This document shows, piece after piece, positions 26,404 through 39,000 of a stretch of 64,000 nt of DNA. Source of the stretch: Lycocorax pyrrhopterus obiensis (taxonomy: Eukaryota > Chordata > Aves > Passeriformes > Paradisaeidae). Where the stretch lies: positions 620,001-684,000 of the forward strand of contig JACSVZ010000037.1 in the NCBI GenBank assembly GCA_014706295.1. The letters are read 5' to 3'. How positions within the stretch are numbered: the first letter of the stretch is position 1; every line of letters begins with the position of its first letter. The position numbers were made by a program, and so were the translations under genes. The notes under the pieces were generated by a model, which saw only the letters and a list, made by a program, of their open reading frames with translations, did no database searches and was not told the origin of the DNA.

Positions 26404-26650
26404 GGGCGGGCCTGGCTGCTCATTGAGGACCACCTTAGGCTGCTCCCACCCCTTGGCTAAAGAAAATAATTCTGACTCCACTCAGTTTTCTTTAACTGTT
26501 CAGTTATCACCCGAGAAAACCTCCCCCCTTTACACCAGAGCGGCTAAAGGAATATTTGGAATACCAAAGTATTTTTTTGCAGTGATTTCTTTTTACCATC
26601 TCAATTCTCCACTGCCTCTATAAAAATTAATCTGAATTTGGATCCGTCTG
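26404..26650 (+). promoter_or_regulatory. PDPN: PDPN core promoter
   Basis: A GC box (gggcggg, 26404-26410) and a CACCC-type element (cccacccc, 26445-26452) lie upstream of a TATAAAA box at 26619-26625. Transcription would start near 26650, giving a 5'UTR of about 40 bases. TGACTCC at 26473-26479 is one base from an AP-1 site. The positions are seen directly; their use as promoter elements is inferred from their spacing to the start codon. Confidence 0.5.
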
Positions 26651-26689
26651 GTTTCAGGATTGGAAAGCGACTCTGTAAGCAGATCAAAG

Positions 26690-26759
26690 ATGTTTGTTAA
26701 AGTTCCGTTCTTCATCTTCGTCCTCGGGAGCGTGCCTTTTGTAGCACTTGCTCAAGAAG
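26690..26759 (+). CDS. PDPN: PDPN coding exon 1 (signal peptide)
   Basis: Encodes Met1 to Glu23 plus one base. The ATG has A at -3 and starts a hydrophobic leader ending in ALA-Q, a plausible signal peptidase site. The donor is GAAG/GTAAGG, phase 1. Confidence 0.9.
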
Positions 26760-29700
26760 GTAAGGAGAAAGTTTGGTTACAATTATTTCCAGTCATTTCC
26801 TGTAATTTAACAGTTTCTGTGCTCTCTCATAGGTTACATAGCTACTCTGTCCTATTTGTAAAACTTCTTTTGAAATTCTTAAGCTGCAACTGGGCATCTA
26901 CTACAGTAGTGATCGGGAAAGAAACACAGTAAAAGTTTTCGATGGGCTGAGTTAGACTGTATTAGGAAAGAATTTTCTGTGTGTCTGTAAGGGAGGCAGA
27001 GGGGTACGGGCAGGCAGGGAAGGCACTCCCTCCACAGCCCTTGGAAATGGCTTCAGCCTCACTGGAACACACACAGCGGACTCTGCGAGCAATAATTTAG
27101 TTTAACTGACATTTAGGGGTATAACTCTATGAAAGTAACTTGTAAATCTTTTCAGTCAGGAGTTTAACTTCCGTGCTTAGAGACATTACAGACGCTTGGA
27201 GTTTGTGCCTTACACCGGGCTTTGCTAAGCCTAACTTAGCCATAAGCAATATACACAATGAGGGAAACTAAACCAGGGGGAATTATTGCCAAAGACAGAT
27301 TTGAAAAGTGTTATGTACCAAAAAGATTAATTTGGAAAGTTATTTCTTTTGAATTTTATAAGAAAGATACAATATACACTTTTAGGTAAAATAGACGTTT
27401 AAGTCTTTTTACAGCTAAAGGAGGAGAGCCTGATTTCTTAACAGTAAATCAGAATTACCCTGGTCAGTACTTGATTCCAGGAATGTCACTTTGAAACTCA
27501 GTCTTTCTGAGCAGTGTTTGACTCCTGGTGAACGAGTTGGCTGTGAGGCAATGTGGTTTACAGCTGCCATTGCCATGGAACCCGTTCCAAGTAGCAGCGT
27601 AGCAGTTTCAAGTGCCAGTGCTCCGAATACAGTGACTTAAAACTCAGCCCATTGGTCTTCCAAAGCATAGATCTCCTCATCAGGCTTAGATTTGGGGACC
27701 CAAACTAAAAAACTATCTGATTTTGGCCTGATCACAGTCAGTATCATCCTGCTGGAAAGAATGCAGCTATATGGATATACACTATGTGTGGATGTTGACT
27801 TGAAACTTCTAATAGTGTTCTTTATGTCAGAATATGAGGCTGAAAGTTTGGAGTTATGCTTCAAAATTTCACAGAAGAACTAAAATCAACAGATATTAGG
27901 CAAGTCACAAAAGTTGTTTTCTAGGCTCACCCAGCCACCTTGTTCTTAAAAAGCATCAATATTAAATGTACCAAAGTTTAAAGACATCAGAAACGAGGCA
28001 AAACCACCATTATTTTATAGAATTAACTTAAGCAATATAAGATACCAGAATTACAGGTAAAAAGACTTCGTCTTCAGGCTTTTGGGAAGTCTTAAGTGTA
28101 TATGCTCTCAACTCTGAGAGGAGTCCAGCAATGACCAGGCTGAAACCCTACTAGCCATAAAAAATAGATTTCCTGCTTGCAAAATCCTACCTCTGCTTTA
28201 TTGCCTGTACAGTTTGCACTGAACTCCAGAGCTGCATCAAGAATGTGGTTTACAGTATTAAGGCTTTCTGTGTCTGTTTAGGGTTTATGACTTTTTCTTC
28301 ACATGGAGCCAGTCATTTAGGACAACTTCCAAATGATACATCAGGAAAATGGACTCCAGATATAAAATAAGTCAGTCTGGAGTATTTAGTGTCTCTCACT
28401 GCTGTTTACTGATAATCATCAGCAATTACAAGTTAGAACAGGCATGAAATGACAATGCCACCTTCAGCAATCTCTGCTGGCTGACAGGGAGATGGGAGAA
28501 GGCCTGACTTGTGCAGCACTTGGTGGAGTGGGTTTATCCAGATACCTGAACCTCTGGGGAACACAGTGTGGCCTGAACGTTTTAGAGGAAAAAGGTCTCC
28601 TTCTGATACCTCTTAACCTGGAAAAGTCCATAAAGAAACCTGCAGCTACCCTTTTCTTATGGTTGGGCACTCTAGCTTATGGATTGAGATCAAATCAAGA
28701 AAAGCAGCTGTGTTTCCATCAGGAAGAGTGCTTCCAATTTTCAAAAGGATTATTATTATTATTACTATTACTATTACTATTATTATTATTATTATTATTG
28801 TTTTAATTTTTATTTTTACTTTTATATGATTAGCAGATACATTTTTGCCCTGCTGATCTTGTTCAGCATGTCAAAATTCAGGCAAATCTTCACACACAGA
28901 TTCAGACCAAAAGAGTTGAGATGGAAGTTGGCCTGAACAAGCATGCAAACCAGTGCTCTGCAGAGGCAATGCATTTCCTGATTCCAAACCTTTCCCATGG
29001 TGCCGTGTCATTGAAGGGAAGGAGATTACTCTGTTGGCTGTCACATAACATGAACAAAAATTAACATGATTGTTTAACAAGATACCACATGCCACTTGAG
29101 CTGTATCAACTGTCCATGTGCCTGATCTTACCTGGAGGCAAATATTAGATTATATCTCCTTATGCAAGTCAGGTTTACACTAGGTCATGTTACCTTTGGT
29201 TTGGACTGAAAGTAAGAACATGGACAGGATAATTCAGATAAAACGTGTCTATATGATAAGAAAGGAAATTGAAGTTTACAGTCAGCTATGAAAGACTAAA
29301 AAATTTTCTGTTTTTCAAAACTGTAATAAAGAGAATTGACAAAATCACAAGAACAGACTGTTTCAAAAGAGTCCTGATTTACCTGAGCTCTGTCACTGTT
29401 TCATTGGCAAAGCCAAACAATAAAATCAGGCAACTCTGAAGTCTTTTGAAAATCAGATTCTGTAACTGCTGGTTGTAAACAAAATCTACAAGCAAATGGA
29501 ACAGTCACATTTGACTCAAAAGGGAAGTGGTTTTCTACTAAATAAACGCCACACAACCTTTCATCCTGCATGAAGAATGATGAGTACTCTTACACATGTC
29601 ACATATATGCCTCTTCACGATATGAATCTAACTCTACATGTTCAATACTCAAAACAATTATCACAGAAAGGAGAAAATCGTTTTGCTGAATGTCAGTTAG

Positions 29701-30017
29701 TAGGTCTGCAAGTTCGTGTAACTGTATTTTGCAGTGTCTTTGTGGAAGACCAGCAGAGAACAAATGAAATTCACTTTCTCCTTAGATGGGTAAGCAGAGA
29801 GGTTTGCACATCTGTATCCCAACAGTTAGTTTTTGAATCTGTAACTTCATAAACAAAGAAAATAGTCATATTTAAGGTCTTACAAGTGGACCTTTCATTA
29901 ACTCAAGCTGCACACTAAAACTGGAAACAGAGAGGCCAGATTCTCAGCTCCTGCAATTCAGCAGTTTCCACTCAATCCATGCATTTACCTCAGATCAAGG
30001 ACTTGTAAATCATCTGA

Positions 30018-30050
<33 letters not shown>

Positions 30051-33000
30051 AAAGAAAGTAGCAAAAAACCTGGAGAGCATTTTGATAGATAATGAGGAAG
30101 TGCAGGAAGGTTTTCAGGCTGTGAGGCTCTGACAGGACCGTGTGGTGTTTCTCCATGTGTCACTTGAGGTGAGCCACACGTGGACCACAGAAATGCCCGC
30201 TGCTGCTGCTGGTCCATCTTGGGCACATGGGCTGGCTCAGTGGCACGTTTATTTTGTTGGTTTGTTTGCTTTTTGTCTGGATGTGGTCAGGGACTACAGG
30301 ATGGAACCCAAATGCTGCCAGATCCTACCACTCACAGCCTCCCAGATCTTCTCAAAGGGCCTCTCTGATTTGTGTGTGCACAGCCCATCCCCTCCGTGGG
30401 GATTAATCCCACAGCAAAGCTCAGAGCTCTGCAGTGCACAATTTGTTACACAGCGTTTCAGAAAAAGATGTGGGATTGGGAGTATAGGTATGCTGGGATG
30501 TGCTAAAGAGAAACAAATGAGGAAAAATAAGAGACAAAAGTACTATTGATTTCCAACTCTCCATCTCAGAAGCTTGGCCAAAAACTCTCAAAGGACATAG
30601 AAGCTGTTGCTGAGCACATTCTCATGTTGCCTTATGACTTCCTCATGTTTTTTCCATCCTGGTACTTGTTGATTACAAACACTACAACATCCAGCACAAA
30701 CTGCATCAGAATAATGCTTTGTGAGGGCACAATTCAGCTGTTACACCATCACCATTTCCAGGCATGTACTCTGTTAGGAGAGCTTGAGACACTACTAAAT
30801 CTGTAATGGGAACACACTTAACTCCAAACCCATATTAAAATGGTTTTAGGACTATGAAGCCCATCCAAACATTAGCTAGTCTATTGTCAGTGGAGTATAA
30901 AAGTCAGACTACCCACATTTGAAGGGAACTTGCCTGCTGCATGGCAATATAAAGTAGGTAGCCAAAAACCACTGTGTGAACAGAATTAACACCTAAGAGT
31001 TTCCAGTTCAGTGTCTGGCATGAGTATTTCAAACAAATGAGTTGAGGAACCTGCAAAGGGTTCTGCTGGCAGATACGAAGGGTTACTAGTCTACAACGGG
31101 GCAGCTGTGAAAGGGCACGTGGCCGTAGCCTCAGAGTTCAGGGAACGAAGTCATTTAGGGAAAAGATTAGTTTATTACTGTATTAGAGGTTGTCTCTTAA
31201 TTCCTTTGGTTTGCATTTACCTATCCCAGTATTTGTATGCAGATGTCTGCTTTCTGCTGCACGTGTCCAATTTACTGATCCCTTACACCAAGTTTTGCAC
31301 TTTTCTCCTTGTCTTGGTTGCAACTCTCCTTCCTAGTCAGCCATGCAGTGAAAGACAGTTCTGTGATTCTGCCACTTACAGCAAGATACAAGAGACATTT
31401 ACACCTTGATCACAAGTCCAACCTTGTTGTTCCATCCCTCACTGCTCAGAGGAAACAATTAGACTGTTAGTAAAACTGCAAACAGGGAAACAGGGTCACA
31501 GGGCAGCAAATCTCAATAAAAAAGTCCTTTTATCCCACATGCATGGGATAGCAAGTCTGAGGTCAGTGTACTTAGTAGACAAGAAAGCAGAGGTTGACAC
31601 AGCAACATTATTAAAAGCATAAATTTGGAATACTCATCTCTAGTTCTGCAAGGAATATTTTAAAGGAACATCCTGTAATGGAGTTCGTAATTTCCTTCCT
31701 AATGCTCACAGCTCTGTGGCTGATTTTACCAAAGCCTATGAAGTTTCCAGCTTTTCCTCTCCTGGCTTTGTTTCGTGACTCTGGCTGGCACACACCAAGC
31801 ACTTGAAGAGGAGTTGCTGCCCAGTTAAAGTACATTTTGGGTCGCTTTTCTGTCGGTAGAATATCGTAACATTCAGAAGACATGTGATTTACTTGAGGAG
31901 CAGCTGAGTGGTTCTTTGCCACTTGGCAGTGTCGATTTAAACTCTGACTTTGTTCCTTTGGCTAAGCCAGCCCCAGCAATAAAACCCATCTGTAGCAGGG
32001 TGTGGTGACTAAAGGAAATGTTTTTGACAATTCAGCAAAGCATTGTCATCACAAGCTACATGGAATACCTGAACAATGTCAGTCATACTCTAAATAAGGC
32101 TGAGCTAAATCCTTCCTTGTGCTTCATGACCATTTTCCAACTGGCAGATACTTTCCAAAATTTCTGGTATTCTGTCATCCAGCTTCCTTCGTTCTATAAA
32201 GCAAAGCTGTCAGTCTTTGTCTAAAGAAACTGCAGAAAGCACTTCAGGATTTAGACAGCACATACTTTCTCCTGAACAACAGTCTAGACACTTAAATACA
32301 CGCCAGGGGATTTTTAATGGCATGACAGATTACTCCAACTTCCAGAAAGAATTAACAGAGAAAGAAAATGCCAGTGTTGTGGCCCCAAACAGGCCAAGGG
32401 CATAGAGCTCTCCAGATACTGCAGATATGATTTTGCAGGAGCCCCAGGTACAAATGAGAATTTCAGTTCTCGTTAACAAACTTCCCTGCTTTTCTAAAGT
32501 CTGAAAATTTTAATTGTGCAAAGATTGAAATTGCAAAATTCAGACCCCAGAATCCACTATATTATATTCTTCAAACCCTTGTATTTTCAAAGTACAAAAA
32601 ATGTGGCCTGGATTTGGCAGTGTTGAACAATTTCACAACAAAAGAGATACCTGTATACTTAAAAAAATATCCAAAACTGTAAAAATAATGGAAAACTATT
32701 TTTAGACAAACTTAAGCTAATGTTGTAGATCTTGGACATGACTCTGGAATACACTGAAATTGAGGGTGAAGCCAAAAAACAGACAAAACTGCTTCTGAAA
32801 ATTACAGAGCTGCTGTATTTAAAAGGCAGATCCCTTGCAAACCACACATTTTTGTTAAACCTCCACCACCATGAATAGAAGTTTTCACTGAACTACAACC
32901 GAACTAATTCCAATAATGAGATGCTGACTAAGGCTCAGCTTGCTCACAATCAAATTAAGGTCTCTGAGTGAAGAATACTACCTCAGAAAGGGAATTCCTG

Positions 33001-36000
33001 TATCAGGACATAAATGCTGAATAAAATGCAGTCAAAACAGGATGGCCGACACACACATCCATACACAGTCCTTCAAACAACACCACTTGGTCTGTAACAA
33101 TTCCGGAAGCAGATACTGAAAACCATCAGTCGGCTCCAGATGTTTGCTCAGTTACATCTCCAACAGAAAAGTGATATGTCCCAAGCGACCCATCCTGCTA
33201 AACTCTCTGCTAGCTAATATTTTTAGCTGTTATAAAAAACTGAAGCTGGTTTTCTTTTTTTTCTTTTTTTTTTCCCTTTTTTTTTTTTTCAAGTAGAAGC
33301 AGAGGGCAATGAGCAAAGGATTATTGCAGTTCTTGCTACAAGCAATCCTGTAAGATTTGCCATTTTTATCTCCCGGTCTCTTATCAGAAATGGAAACATT
33401 CTATTTTGCGGGCTTCCTATTTCAAGGAGTAAGCTAAAATACAGGCTTACAACTCCCTTTACCCACTAGTGTTTGGGTTTATTCAGGCTTATGTGAGGAA
33501 AGAAACAAGATCCTACAATATTTTTAATCTTCAGAAATATCTTTGTTGGTTTTGGAGATACCTGAAAGAAATGCTAATGAACAACAGTTTTACAACTCCC
33601 TCTCCTTTCCAACATAACCACTGTGCTTTGAAAGCGGCCCTAAGAGGTTTCTCTAGTAAACTGTCACTCTGTGCATGGAAGTAGTGAGCTCAGCTCCCCC
33701 TAAGTGGGTCATGGGATGCTTAGGCATGGGAGGTTTTCAAAGTGGTATTAAACTTTTAAAGACATCAGATTTTGTCCTGGTGTGAGAAGCTGCAGCCTGA
33801 GAGCAGCTGGGACTTTGAACTGAGAGGCTCCCAGCTGGAACGTTGGCAGGAAGGGATGCAATGATTAATTCACATCTGCAGCAACGTATAGCTGCAAACA
33901 GAGGAGGCCCCTTGGAGACAGCCCCAGCACTGTGAGGCAATGTTTTTATTTACAGCCTCCTCTAAGATAATATTAAGAACACATGCAGAAGCACCACTTA
34001 ATCCTGACTTTTGCTACATTTGGCCCACATCAGATGAAACCAAGAAATGACACAAGCACACACCCCTTAAATCCCATTTACATTCCCTTTGATGTCAGTG
34101 GTGCAGAGCCTTGTACTGCGTACAGTGAAAGAAGCTTAAAGTCCAAAAATTTCTCCCAATTTCATTTCAATATTTAACTTCATTATGACTTTCTCTGACG
34201 AAAAGCTGTCTAGTATCCAGTATTCCTTCCTACAAATGCAGAACACTGATGATAAATTGCCTCCCAGTCTTTCTCTGGGTAATAATTTGGTAGCGTCTGT
34301 TTAACCACCACCCAGCCACCTCCACTATCTGTCCAAAATGAACCTGGAAACAGAGTCCAGGGACTGTTCTGCATCAAATACAGAACCTCAGCTTGAACAG
34401 GGCTGGGGCAAGACCTTCAGACTGACAGAAATCAGATCAGTCTGAGCTTTGGGCAGTTCACAGGGGAGCCGTATTCCAGCTTCCCTTTGCAGTTAAGGAA
34501 AGGCAGCGCTACCAAGGATGACCCAAATCTCAGGTGAGCTGAATTATCTTCTAGAGGTATTTATTTTTCCCTACAGACTATAAAAGAAGATAAGGGCAAG
34601 CAGACACTTTATTTAGGCGTCTTTATTAAGAACCTAAAATTAGGCAAGATTAATCTGGGCCACCTCCTTTTGTCAATCACGGTACTGAGAGGGCAAAGGC
34701 ACTGAAATAAGTTTTCTACATGCCACTCATGGCCAAGGATCTGCAACAAGTATCACACACAGAAGAATATTTATTTTTCTTTGTGACATTCACTAATTCT
34801 CTACACCTTTGCTGTGTGACACACCTTCCTTTCCTGCCTTCGCTATCAGGCAACTTTTCAGGGCTGAAAGCCACTGCCATGCCAGGAGTATAAGCAGCTT
34901 CTCCCAATAAGCTGCTTGTTGTTAACACACAAAATTTATTTCACCTTCTACTGGGGGATTTTCCTCTAGTAATTGGTTTTCTCCATCTGTGTTTATTTTC
35001 AACTAGTGAATAAGGGATGTTTCTTCAGTTCTGACTGGGATTACAAGGTAAACTGATTCGTATACATGTGTGTTGCTGAGTTCTATTGCTATTTCTTTTT
35101 TCACCCTTAACATTTACATAGCCATGATTGTACATCACAATATTGTATTTTAAAGATATTATTTTATAAGCAAAAAATAAGGATTATAAAATAGTGCTAT
35201 ATCTTAAATCACACTAATATTTAGTGTCTAAATATACAACAAAAAGTCAGCCTCCTTTATGCTACTTCAACAGTACCTGGAGAATTTAAATCAAAAATGA
35301 CCAAACCATTACTTTTACCATCTAACTTGGAACTCTGATTTACCCTGTTCTAGTCTTTCCATGGATTATAAGGTGATTTAAGGGAGACTGACTGCCTTAA
35401 TTAGCCACTATATTTGGCCTCATGTTGGCATAACATGAATATAGTTTCTTCATCTACTAGTGCCTAAAGTACTACCTGTGCACCGTTTTGGCTCCTAAAT
35501 AGAAATTGTATCTGTATTCAGGCTTATAAGGACACAGAAATGTAAAATTCTATTTACTTCAGTAAACATGGAATTAGAAATCTAAGTTTAGTTCAGTGTT
35601 TGGTCTCTTGGCAAAGGGACAAAGCTCTCAGTCTTACATTGGTGGGGATGGATAAAAATTTTCTATTTTGGTTCAGAAAACCGTTTCGGGAACAAAGGAA
35701 AAATATTTGCAAGGTTCCAGTAGAATTCAAACGAGATTTTTGAGCAAAACTAGATTTTTTTTTCCTCAATGCCAAATCATTCATCTTCTTCATGAAAAAT
35801 TTCCTTTAACCTGCCAGTACATTTTTTTACCAATTTTAAAATTAAATATTGGCTTTTTTATTTTAAGTAACATTTTCATATTAAAAGGAGCAGGTAAAAA
35901 TGAACAAAAGTTAAATGGAACTCACGATTAAAGAAAAACAATTTCTGAGTGATAACTGCACAGCTGATCCAAAAAGATTCTATCCTTTTTTTCATTTTTG

Positions 36001-39000
36001 ACTGATATCGAGTAAAAGGCCCATCCTTTCTGATTTCTGCCACAGAACAGAAGCTGTTTGCTTGCCTCTATATCATATATAAAACAAGCAGGGTGCATTT
36101 AGGAGTAGTAAAGTTTTCCATATAAAGTATTTGGAACCAAATCAACAATTTAGAAATTGTCTAACTTCATATGCAGAGGAGATGAGAATGTTTTTAGGTC
36201 ACTAAATAAAAAGTGTAATTAGTAGAAACAGTGTTACAATCTAATAAAACAAAGAGGTTGTGAATATTTCTCATACATAAGATATTCAAATGGTACAGTA
36301 ATTTTCATTTTTTTAAAAGAACTCCTGTGAATAGCTGTCCTTCTTCTGATCTGGTTGCTTTGATAAATAGAAGTTAGATGCAAAACTTGAATCCAGAAAA
36401 GAATTTTTTAGAAGTTTTTGGTGCTTTTTTTGCCTCAAGTACTTGCTCAGGACAACACCTACTATTGGCTCTTTGCTTGAGTTTCAGCACTACTCTCTGG
36501 AATCAGCAGAACCTTTACGCCCCAGGCAGCAGCAGGACAAGCAGCCTCACCTGGCTTTGTAATCACCAGGAATTACAAACTCCCAGCAGCTCTCACACCA
36601 CATTAACATCACACTCCGCCTGTCACAGGTTTATGAATCAGCAAGAAATTGAATTAAATGATACTTATGTTTTCAGCACATTTTTGGTACTGCCAGTTAT
36701 CTCCACACAGCCATGTATTTCCTGTTCTACCTTGTTCCAGCTCATTTCCCTACTGAGGAATTCTTGCTGTATTTGTAAATTAACAGCACCGTGTGGGCCA
36801 AAATCTAAATATCCATTTTATCAAAGAGCACAGACAAACTAGGGGTCTAGAATTTAAAAAAAAAAAAAGGCCTTACATTGTTATCTAAAAATTCAAATTT
36901 TGGCAACTAAGGTTTGCAACTTTAGGAAAGCCTCAGGACTAATTTGTTAGGAATATTTCCAAACTATAGCTGCACCCATAAGCATCGGTGGCAGCTCTAA
37001 AAATAAAGGTTGCAGCTGGGGCTGGGCTGAAAGATGTGAGAAAGCCTTTGCTATTTCAGAAAATGGAAGATGCTTGAAGTAATCTATCCCAATACTTAAG
37101 CTAATGTTTAGCTTGAAATCTGGACTCATCACATCCACTTTGGGGAATCTTTTCTTAATAAAAAAGGAAATATTTTCTTGGACAAAACATTAATAACCAG
37201 TATGTTTCAAGGTTGTGCCAGAGTTAAGTGATGGGTATTTAAGCTTTTTGTCCTACCGCTTTGGACAAGAGCATAACAGAATTCAGACTCATTCCAAAAA
37301 ATTCCCCATTCCCAGGTGGGCAGGGACAGGGAGAGAGAACACTACACAGAGGTCATGTTTAACAAAGTTTATTTGCCAGAGGAGCCAGAACATGTGACTA
37401 CCAAGTAAAATCCTGACTCATTTTCTAAAATTTTATTCAGCAAGCTCAGTTCTAGAAGGAGAAGAAAGTGCAACAATTGATTTCAGAGACAGAAATGACA
37501 CAGAATTTGAAGAATTTCCGACAGTGGTGAGTATATAATGCTAAATAAAAGACCCTTTATGCTACCTGCTTATTCACTGCCACCTCCCACCTCTTCCAAT
37601 TCAGTACCTCACAAGCAGCTTCACTGAAACTAAACTCACAAACTACTTTCAAAAAACCACCGAAAAAAAGCAGGTCTGCAAAAGTCTGCAGCCTCCTACA
37701 CCTTTTGCAGTCCTACCAAGAGATCTGATGTAGAAAGCCTCTAGCTGGGAAGACAAATCAGCTTATCTTGGTTTGTTTTGGTTGCTGTACACATGTCAAA
37801 CATGAGAGGTGACAGCTAAAAAAGCGTCCACACCTGACAGACTAAGAAATTTAAATGCTACTTTATACATGTAGACTGAATGTACTCAGGTTTTCTTTTC
37901 CCTCTTTTCCCCCCAGTTCTTGTAACTGCCCACAAGACTACACAATGTAACAAATCTCTTGCAGATTGGACACCTGAAGACCACGGAAAGTGCCTTTGTC
38001 CTGGAGGGGGAAAGTGAAAATTCTACAGCTTACGAAGTTAACACAGAAAGTGTCGACGGTAAAAAACCCTTTCATTTCTGTTTTCATATATCAAAGTTCT
38101 ACTGCCATCTACTAAACAATATCTGGAAATCTCAAATACTCTCTCAAACTTCATTTGCTCACTTTCTATCAAAAGAACAACTTCAAACCATTGTGACAAA
38201 GTCAATAAAATTTTTCCTTGGATATAGCCTTACAACTTGGAATGTAACACTCTGTTACAAAGCAGAGCGAGTAATTATTGTCTCTCTGGCTTCACAGGTG
38301 AACGGAGTGGGGAACCAGAGAAAACTGATGAAGGTATTAAACAGAAGATTTGCTTATAATGACAAGGGGGAATGTAACTGCCAGGCAACTCCCCTTCCAG
38401 CAGCCCTTCCTGCGCCCATGCCATTAAGTAAAATTTCAGGAGGAGGCAGAGCCTGCTCCCTGAAGTGCCTTCCCTGGTTCACCTGATCACTGTCTCCATA
38501 TCCACATCCATATGGAGCCCTTCAGCCAAAGGCATGTTTGCAGGCTGCTGAACAGCCAAACCTACTTCAGAATTCACAAGATAGTAAGAAATTTCCCCAA
38601 GGAGTGGGATGCAGCAGAACAGCATCAGGTCTATCAGTAGCCTCTTATCAATGGTCTCCATGAGATACATGCTAACATTCCCAATGTCTTCTTTCAGGTG
38701 GTCTGGGAATAATTGCACTGGTTGGAATAATTATTGGAATCATTGTTGCAGTTGGAATCCTTGCTGGAATAATAATTGCTGTTGTAAGGAAGATGTCAGG
38801 CAGGTACTCGTAAGTAAACTGCTCATCAGGCTTTTTCGACAAGCATCTTCTTCTGAGCAGGGTCACAGGAATCGCTTGGGAAATTTCTAAGGTTTCTATT
38901 TTGACAAAACAAGCTATTTTCCTGTTATACAGGGCCTCAGACAGACTCAGCAAGAGCTGCCTACGTGGTGTGGGGTCTGCATGCTCTCATGTGCTTCAGA

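Larger units (their letters stand above)
26760..37440 (+). other. PDPN: PDPN intron 1 (10.7 kb)
   Basis: It starts GTAAGG and ends TTATTCAG. It contains an (ATT)n and an (AAC)n microsatellite, a pyrimidine-rich tract followed by a candidate alternative exon (33294-33349), and otherwise AT-rich sequence. The 154-codon frame at 36378-36842 has no recognisable domain and is probably chance. Confidence 0.85.

Noticed and set aside
36378..36842. 154-codon plus-strand frame in PDPN intron 1
   Set aside because: No recognisable domain, no phase-matched splice sites noted and ordinary composition; frames of this length occur by chance in a window this size.
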